In this document: one piece after another, positions 56,597 through 64,000 of the stretch
Layout: each line of letters begins with the position of its first letter
Position numbering within the stretch: position 1 is the stretch's first letter
Assembly: GCA_027604185.1 (NCBI GenBank)
Contig: JADGKB010000038.1
Span: 1-64,000, forward strand
Source: Boothiomyces macroporosus
Lineage: Eukaryota; Chytridiomycota; Chytridiomycetes; Rhizophydiales; Terramycetaceae
Reading direction: 5' to 3'
Length of the DNA stretch: 64,000 nt
Notes under the pieces: model-generated
Database searches by the model: none
Seen by the model: the letters and a program-made list of their open reading frames with translations, nothing else
What the model was told of the DNA's origin: nothing
Position numbers and translations under genes: made by a program

Positions 56597-59500
56597 ATGT
56601 CATCACCTTTACGATTTGATGGAAAAGTTGTAATTGTCACAGGAGCTGGAGGAGGCCTAGGAAAGGCTTACTCTCTCTTCTTTGCTTCCAGAGGCGCTTC
56701 GGTGGTCGTGAATGATCTCGGCACTATTACAGACGCATCTGGTAATAAACAAAGGGTACGCATTCACTGATAAATAGGCAGCTGATATTGTAGTTAATGA
56801 AATTACTTCAAAAGGAGGTAAAGCAGTCGCCAATTATGATTCTGTTGAATTTGGAGACAAGATCGTCGAAACTGCTATCAAGGCTTTCGGCAAGATTGAT
56901 ATCGTATTGAACAATGCTGGTATCCTTCGCGACAAATCATTCACTAGAATGACTGATGCAGATTGGGATATTATTCAAGCTGTTCACGTAAAAGGTTCTT
57001 ACAAAGTTGCCAAAGCTGCTTGGGATTACATGACCAAACAAGGCTTCGGAAGGTAAATTTGACTAATTTTAGAATTATCAACACCGCTTCTGCTGCTGGT
57101 ATTTATGGAAACTTTGGTCAAGCCAACTACTCGGCCGCTAAGCTTGGTCTATTTGGATTCTCAAACACATTGGCCAGAGAAGGTGCAAGAAAGAACGTGT
57201 ACACCAACACTATCGCACCATTGGCAGCTTCAAAGATGACTGAAACTATCATGCGTAATTATCCATTAATTTAGCTCCTGAAATTTTGGCCTCATTGAAA
57301 CCGGAATTTGTTGTACCATTGGTTGCATATCTATGCCATGACTCTTGTAAAGAAAACGGTTCTATTTTTGAAGTTGGAGCAGGATTTGTATCAAAGCTTA
57401 GATGGGAAAGATCTCGCGGTGTAGTTTTCAAGGCCGATTCATCTTTCACCCCAAGTGCAGTTGCAAGGAGAATTGGTGAAATTAAGGATTTCAAAGACCC
57501 TGTATATCCTACCTCTATCATGGACACCGACTGGGTTGGCTTGCTCGAGCAAGCAAAGCAATTGAAGACGAATGAACAGGCTGGTGACCTTAGCTTCAAA
57601 GACCGAGTAGTGGTTGTTACTGGAGCTGGAGCTGGAATTGGAAGAGCATATGCTTTGCTATTCGCAAAGGTAATTTTAATGTAATCCAGTACGGTGCATC
57701 AGTTGTTGTTAACGATTTTGGAAAGGCTGCTGCTGACAAGGTTGTTGCAGAAATTACCTCCTCTGGAGGAAAAGCAGTTGCAAACTACAACTCGGTTGAA
57801 GACGGCGACAAGGTGATTGAAACCGCAATTAAAGCATTTGGAAAAATCGATGTATTAGTGAACAATGCTGGAATCTTGAGGGACAAATCATTCACTAGAC
57901 TTACAGATGCCGACTGGGACATTGTTCAAGCAGTCCACTTGAGAGGATCTTACAAAACCACCAAAGCTGCATGGCCATACATGGTAAAACAAAAGTATGG
58001 AAGAATTATTAATACCGCATCAGCTGTTGGTTTATATGGTAACTTTGGCCAAGCCAATTACTCTACTGGTAATTCATATATTGATTATAGCCAAAGCAGC
58101 ATTGGTTGCTTTCAGCAACACCCTTGCTCTTGAAGGAAAGAGAAGCAATATTTTGGTAAATACTATTGCTCCTAACGCTGGAACCGCCATGACTGCCACT
58201 GTAATGCGTAATTAGTTATTGATTATAGCTCCGGAAATGGTTGAAGCCCTAAAACCAGACTATGTTGCTCCTCTAATTGGGTACTTGTGCCATGAAAGCA
58301 ATCAAGAAACCGGATCCATTTTTGAATGTGGATCTGGATGGGTTTCTAAAGTTAGATGGCAAAGAACTGGTGGTGTCGGGTTCCCAGTTAACAAGCCTTT
58401 GCTGCCAGAACATATTGCTTCACGCTGGGGTGACATCACAAACTTTGAAGATGGTAGAGCTACTTACCCAACTTCTACTCAAGAATCATTTGCTGCCGTT
58501 CAAGCCAACTTTGAAAACATTGAAGGTGCTGAAAGCTCATCGAAACAAGGTGGAGTTGACGTTGACGGAGCAAAGAAAGCCAAATTCCCAACCACCACTT
58601 TTGAATACACTGAGCGTGATGTAATTTTGTACGCTTTGGGATTAGGGGCAAAGCGCACTGATCTTCCATTTGTCTATGAAAATAGTGAAAAGTTTGTTGC
58701 CCTCCCAACCTTTGCTGTAGTCCCTGCATTTGACTATCAAATGAAAAACGTTTCTTTTGGTGACTTCTTGCCAGAATTTAATCCAATGATGTTGGTTCAT
58801 GGTGAACAATACACTGTGATCAAGAAGCCTTTACCAACTGCTGGGAAATTCACACAGACTGGTAAAATCATTGACATTCTCGACAAAGGAAAAGGCGCAG
58901 CTGTAGTTTTGGGAGTATCCACAAAAGATGCTTCTGGTGATGTTGTTGCAGAAAACGAATTTACATTCTTTATTCGTGGAGCAGGTGGATTCGGAGGAAA
59001 GAAGGATTCAGACAGAGGTGCAGCTACTGCAGCTAATGAACCGCCAAACAGGGCCCCAGACCATGTAGTTAGAGAAAAGACTTCTGAAGATTTGGCTGCT
59101 TTGTACCGTCTTTCAGGTGACTGGAATCCTCTCCATATCGATCCTTCAATGTCTGCCATGGGCGGATTTAAGGTTCCTATTCTCCATGGATTATGTTCTT
59201 ATGGTATTGCAGGAAAGCACATTTACTCTAAATATGGGGACATTGCTGCAATTAAAACTAGATTTGCCAGCCCAGTTTACCCTGGTGAAACCCTTGAAAC
59301 TTCAATGTGGAAAGAGGGTGACAAGGTTGTTTTTGTAGTCAAAGTTGTTGAAAGAAATGTGGTCGCGATCTCCGCTGCAGCTGCAGAATTAAGAGTAGCA
59401 GGAAAGAAGTCTACTGCAAAAGCATCTGGTTCATCAATCTCTGTTCCTGGATTTGGCGCATCTGCAGTATTTGAAGCTATTGCCAAAGGATTAGAAGCTC

Positions 59501-59814
59501 TTCCAGCCGATCAAAAGGCTAAGCTTGTCAAGAATACCAAGGCTGTTTTTGCATTTGAAGTTACCAACGCCGAAAAGAAGACTCAAGGATGGGTTGTTGA
59601 TTTGAAGAATGGTAATGGATCTGTGTCTGCTGGAAGTGTTAAAGCAGACATGTCCATTGCAGTTCAAGATAAAGACTTTTTGGACCTTGCAAATGGTAAA
59701 CTTCAACCGCAAAAGGCATTCATGTCTGGAAAGATTAAAATTAAAGGCAACATGGGTCTTGCTACCAAATTGGAAGGTGTGTTGAAGTTGGCTGCACCAA
59801 AATCCAAATTATAA
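56597..59814 (+). CDS. FOX2: Peroxisomal multifunctional enzyme FOX2/MFE-2 with SCP2 domain
   Basis: 1030 aa in seven exons (introns 22, 20, 20, 20, 22 and 21 nt). Two tandem SDR 3-hydroxyacyl-CoA dehydrogenase domains (catalytic S..YxxxK in [21 protein letters not shown] and [21 protein letters not shown]), a MaoC-type 2-enoyl-CoA hydratase ([26 protein letters not shown]), then a C-terminal SCP2 sterol-carrier domain ending in the PTS1 tripeptide SKL. It performs steps 2-3 of peroxisomal beta-oxidation. Fungal Fox2 has two SDRs without SCP2; animal MFE-2 has one SDR with SCP2. Confidence 0.95.
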
Positions 59815-59876
59815 TTGAATAAATCTTTGACCATTTTTTGTCATTTTCAAGATTTTGATTTTTCGCTTTTCACATC

Positions 59877-60777
59877 ATGTCCACCTTTCCGCCAATCATA
59901 TCTACAGAGCCAAGTCAATTCGTAAAACGGTTATTTCTATGTAGGCACGGAGAAACCAAAGCAAATGCAACCGGAGTATTGCAGGGCTCTGGAATTGATT
60001 TGGAACTGAATGAAAGAGGAATCAAACAAGCGGAATTTCTGCGTGATCAACTCACCAATGAGAATATTGACGTTATAGTATGCAGCAAACTCAAAGTAAC
60101 TACAGAGATTAAAATAGCGTGCTATACAAACAGCCAAGATTGTCAGTGAAAGACACCCCCATGCAGAATTTATTGAAATTGAAGAATTTGCGGAAATCAG
60201 TTGGGGAGATTGGGAAGGCAGCCAATCTCCAATGCTTTCCAAATTGCTCACTAGCTGGCAAGAAGGTGATTATTATGGTATTATATTGAATAACCACAGC
60301 CAAAAGCCCTAACGGCGAGAGCCCTACTGAAGTTGAATCAAGAGCTGTCCCTGCACTTTATGATATTATTTTAAAACGGCCTGAAAAGAGCTTTGCATTT
60401 GTGGGTAGTTTTATATTAATTTAGTTCATGGACGGCTCCTGCGTATATTGCTCTCTTCGATTCTCTTTCATTCACTGGAAAATATGAATCATTTTACACA
60501 CCATAATACGTGCATTAACTTGATTGATGTGATTGTTGAAACTGATCCGGAAAAGTACTCTAAAACAGCATTCTGTGAGGACAGATTCCATGCACTGAAA
60601 GATGTAAATGTAAACCTAGATGATAATGTAAACCTAAATATGACAAACAACCTCAAGCCAAAGAAGCACGCGGTTCCTTCAATTGCTTTGAGTAAGCTGG
60701 AGCATCCTACAAATATCAAATTTGTTCCTATCTTACTAGACGATAGACGGCATTTACCAGCAGAGTATTTAAGCTAA
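59877..60777 (+). CDS. Histidine phosphatase (phosphoglycerate mutase-like), copy A
   Basis: 278 aa in four exons (22, 22 and 20 nt introns, using the downstream donor for intron 2). RHG motif in LFLCRHGETKANA, the second-shell ISWGDWEG and the late catalytic His in VVHGRLLRI are all present. A C-terminal insert VNVNLDDNVNLNMTNN is particular to this copy. Likely a broad-specificity or fructose-bisphosphatase-like phosphatase; substrate unknown. Tandem with copy B, 29 bp apart. Confidence 0.85.
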
Positions 60778-60806
60778 ATAAACTAAAGAAAAAGTTTACA
60801 AAAATC

Positions 60807-61594
60807 ATGAAAACCGTCTATTTTTGCAGGCATGGAGAGACCCATGCGAATGCATCCAGAATTTTGCAAGGTTCTGGAATCGATATGGATTTAAATGGTA
60901 ATGGCAAATTGCAAGCCAGGGCATTGCAGGAAGAACTCAAAAATAAACCGCTGGAGATGATAGTGTGTAGTAAATTAAAAGTTGCTGAATGATTTATTTA
61001 GAGAGCGAGGCAGACTGCTGAAATAGTTGGAAAGTGTCATCCCACAGCAACATTCATGGAAATTCAAGAATTGGAGGAGTCTAGTTTTGGAGACTGGGAG
61101 GGGACAAAGTCACCGCTATTAAATGAACTACTTACAAAGTGGGGCAATGGACAGTTCGAGGGTGATTAGTTTCTAACAGTAGAGAAACCGCCAAATGGTG
61201 AAAGTCCCATTGACGTTCAAAACAGAGTAATGCCAGTGATATACGATATAATTTTGAATAGAGAAGAATCGGTGATACTTTTTGTTGGTAAAGACTCCCT
61301 AATCTAGTACACGGAGCGATGCTGCGGATTATATTATCATCTCTATTATTCCGATCTTTGGATAACACACATTTATTTTCTAATCACAATGCATGTATTA
61401 ATGTACTCCAGATTCACGTCCAAGACGGTTCTGTCGATAAGCCATTGCAGGATGATCGGCTAGTTTTGAAACAGTTTGCGAATGGTGCTCCTATTCATAC
61501 GGTGAGGTCAACTGGAACCCATCCAGAAAACCTGGTAATGATCCCAATATTGTTGGATTACACTGGTCATTTAAAGTACACAAGGAAATGGTAA
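60807..61594 (+). CDS. Histidine phosphatase (phosphoglycerate mutase-like), copy B
   Basis: 242 aa in four exons (21, 18 and 20 nt introns) at the same three positions as copy A, so the tandem duplication post-dates these introns. Catalytic RHG in VYFCRHGETHANA, SSFGDWEG and VVHGAMLRI are kept. Lacks the N-terminal extension and the Asn/Asp-rich insert of copy A. Its stop is 19 bp from the convergent RGS gene. Confidence 0.85.
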
Positions 61595-61613
61595 TAAAGT
61601 ACATTTATTGTTG

Positions 61614-64000
61614 CTAGATTTTTGCCGCCTTTAGGAACTTTGTTAAACTGTTTGTTCGCAGCAGATTTGCAATATGTTCAAAAGTAGGTTTCCAGATTTC
61701 CGGATGATAGTTTCCAGATGAAAGCTCATTCATGATTTGCTTTCGCTGCCTTTCAATGATATTGATTTCTCTTAATGATTCGGATTTGATATATGTGTCA
61801 ACTATTGACTGGCACATTGTTTTTAACTGTACCATCAATTCTTTGTATTTCTCACCGTTCATGGTACTTGGTTGAACTGGTAGCACAAAACTTGGTTGCT
61901 CGTTCCCTTTCTGCGTACCTGTATTTGCAAGCGGTGAAGTGTTTGCGAGGTTCAATGGGTTTGGGTAGTAGGGAGATGCGAATTTATGATAATTAATGAC
62001 AGCCAGCAAGAATTCCAGATTTTCTTCAGTATGCTACAATTAATATAAAAGTACTTCAGTTTTCAAAAACTTCATAAAATCTAATAGTAAGTAGAAACAT
62101 ACCTTGAACGCTGTATGGTGGTGGCAATTCGTTCAACACTATCTGTTTAATATTTGATTTGATAACCCCAGAGTTGGTTCTAGCAAGTGACTCTTCAAAC
62201 TTCATCTTTGGAATATTCTCATGGGCAAATTTCCAAAACTTTGACAAGTTGTTTGTTTTAATCATATTTGAAATGTGCTCTATTGCGTCGTTTAATATAT
62301 GTGGATGGTAAAGACCATGGTCATACAGCTTGAAGAACGGCTTTCTGATATTTGTAGGTAGATTAATCTCTCTTATTGAATCTGCTTTCATAAACATATC
62401 TACTATATCAGTAATCATTTCTTTAAGATGCTGTTTCCGGGCTTCAAATTCAGCCTGTGTCAAATATGGTGGCATCACAGCTTTTGGAACCACAATTTCT
62501 AACGAGTGTGCCGGATTTTGGGAATTGTGGAGAAACTGCGTTAGCAATATTTACCTCCGCCAAACTCTGAGAATTGAAATCCGCACCTCGCACCACTGGC
62601 GAATCTTCAACATGGCTGGGATCTCTTTTGAGCTCTTTAGGTTGTATTTTCTTTACAGGTTTCATAATTGGGTGGGGATACAATGGGGTAGCCTCATGCT
62701 GGTATTTCATTGCAGCTTTTAAAAATTCCAAATTTTCCTCGCATAGCTATACTTAGTGATTAAATTACTTCTCTTTTCAAGAAAGCCAAGAAATCTACTG
62801 TCACATAAAATTTACCATTGTATGAATACGGGGAAGGCAGCTCGTTATTTATAAGCTGTTTCAAAGTATACTTTTGAATAGAATCTACCTTTAGAGCGGA
62901 ACTACCTTCCTTGGAAATCAGCTCTTCCATTTTTTGCTCATAACTCCACCAAGCTTTGACATTCAAGTCGTGGGCAAAGCAGTCGTAACACTTGGTAAAT
63001 ATGTCTGGATGGTATTGCCTTCTTTCAAATTTCAACAACAGCGGCTTGGATAACTCGGAAGGGATCAATAACTTTGAATCTTGTGCCCTCAAGTACTGAT
63101 GGACGATCTCAGAGAACATGAATTCAATTTTTTTCACCAAAAGCTCGTAATCTTGCGTTTTCATATTCGTTGGCTTTTTCGGTTGAGCTGTATACAGTGC
63201 CTCGCTAGAGTTATTCGAAACGGAATCTCTCCCATCTACAGAATTCAAAGGAGTCGTTGACGGGCCAGTGATTGTGGCTGAACTTGACTCCCTCCTTCTT
63301 CCATGTGGATTCGCCATAGTGAATACTTGGCTAGCGACTTTTTGATATTGAACAATTGCTCTCAGAAATTCCAACTCCGTTTGACAACCTAATTCGAAAC
63401 AGTATTCAGAGAAACCTAACATCAGATGAAATTACCGAGATAAGAATACGGTGGTTGTAATTCATCCAGTAAAAGTTTGTCCAGTTTGTTTCGATTGGGG
63501 TTTTCAAATCGGCTTGAAAGTCCTAATTGTTAAGGCAATTTGCACCTTTGGATATTCCCTCTTTATAGGTGCTTTTCAGGAACTTTGCAAGATTATTCTG
63601 CTGGATCATGTCAAAAATATGCTTCTTTGACTCACGATAAATATCAGGATGCAGAGCATTTTTCGAAAGTTTGCTAATAAGTGGTTTTTTGATCTTTGTA
63701 GGAATATTAATTTCCGATGGAGCGGATTCAGAAATATACTGCTCATAGATTAGATGATGGGCTTCCTGAACCTTTTGAAGCAGTTTTTGATATTCTTCTT
63801 CAGAAAGGGTAGCAGGTTTTTCTGGAAAGTACAATTTGTCCAATGCGATATCTGGCTCTTCAATAACGCCTGGCAATTTTGTGTCCCTTCTAGCAACGGT
63901 CGTTCCTCGAACAATCATGCTCATTCTAGGCAACGGAATAGGATTAGGGAACAGGTCTCTAGCTAATTTTTCATAATCTGATACGGCTAATAGGAATTTC
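61614..64000 (-). CDS. Multi-RGS protein, at least four tandem RGS domains (partial, runs off right edge)
   Basis: About 746 visible residues in eight exon segments (introns 22, 21, 19, 21, 22, 20 and 23 nt), C terminus complete, N terminus beyond 64000. Four repeats of an RGS box, each with an inserted Pro/Ser-rich linker after the helix xENLEFLxAxxxY: SVQDFMKFLKTE-HTEENLEFL..REINIIERQ..NLLRTNSLTKFL (most C-terminal), DFLAFLKRE-LCEENLEFL..REINLPTNI, FSEYCFELGCQTELEFL (degenerate, lacking the Asn) and a partial one with SEINIPTKI. Predicted GTPase activator for G-alpha. No other domain visible so far. Confidence 0.8.

Noticed and set aside
63754..63966. Plus-strand ORF at the right edge
   Set aside because: It is antisense to the RGS-repeat gene, whose domain pattern is conserved across repeats.

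Overview
The window is a very gene-dense, AT-leaning nuclear segment from a eukaryote that looks like an early-diverging, zoosporic (flagellated) fungus or a close holomycotan relative. The reasons are the gene content. There are fungal metabolic markers: isocitrate lyase, a two-SDR peroxisomal multifunctional enzyme and a cAMP-receptor-like GPCR. There are cilium-linked genes (IFT27, NME7) and an Arp2/3 subunit (ARPC4). There are also genes or domains that yeasts lack but the opisthokont ancestor had: MCM8, MZT2, a PCGF-type RING protein, TAF1 with a bromodomain and TAF3 with a PHD finger. The species cannot be named from the sequence alone.

The dominant structural fact is the introns. I reconstructed about 135 by hand from protein-family continuity; nearly all are 18-23 nt, with GTAA-type donors and a TAAY/TGAY branch-like motif 3-5 nt before the acceptor AG. 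In every complete multi-exon gene the spliced length is an exact multiple of three. Naive ORFs therefore break at introns, and several genes (MZT2, PPIL1, mL49, most of ARPC4, RBM5, ULP1 and PCGF) are only visible after splicing. Intergenic distances are tiny: 15-66 bp between many divergent start codons and 2-31 bp between convergent stops. The stop codon TAA often lies inside an AATAAA hexamer.

Layout: 0-6 kb IFT27, a TPR protein, LENG1-like, PRP6 and an ankyrin protein; 6-13.2 kb isocitrate lyase, TAF1, a small membrane protein and a Bles03 protein; 13.2-22.3 kb a hypothetical, class II HDAC, TAF3, NUDIX, PCNA, MCM8 and COQ6; 22.3-32.2 kb AspRS, RAPTOR, MZT2, a coiled-coil protein, a MOSC protein and an MFS carrier; 32.2-45.9 kb small proteins, AKR, NOP53, PP2A-B55, a TRAF-type RING protein, an unknown, mL49, a nucleolar FKBP, ARPC4, NME7, a cyclophilin and a PNKD-like hydrolase; 46-51.3 kb a signalling cluster of three tandem 7TM paralogues plus a cAMP-receptor-like GPCR; 51.4-61.6 kb PCGF-like, VTA1, ULP1, RBM5-like, FOX2 and two tandem histidine phosphatases; 61.6-64 kb a large protein with at least four tandem RGS domains, cut by the right edge.

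The most interesting items are the 18-23 nt intron system, with stop-codon enrichment in 3n introns, GC-AG and GT-TG variants and a 2x20-nt compound intron; the tandem-RGS protein; the 7TM/GPCR cluster; the hybrid FOX2 architecture; and the retained chromatin-reader and Polycomb-type proteins.
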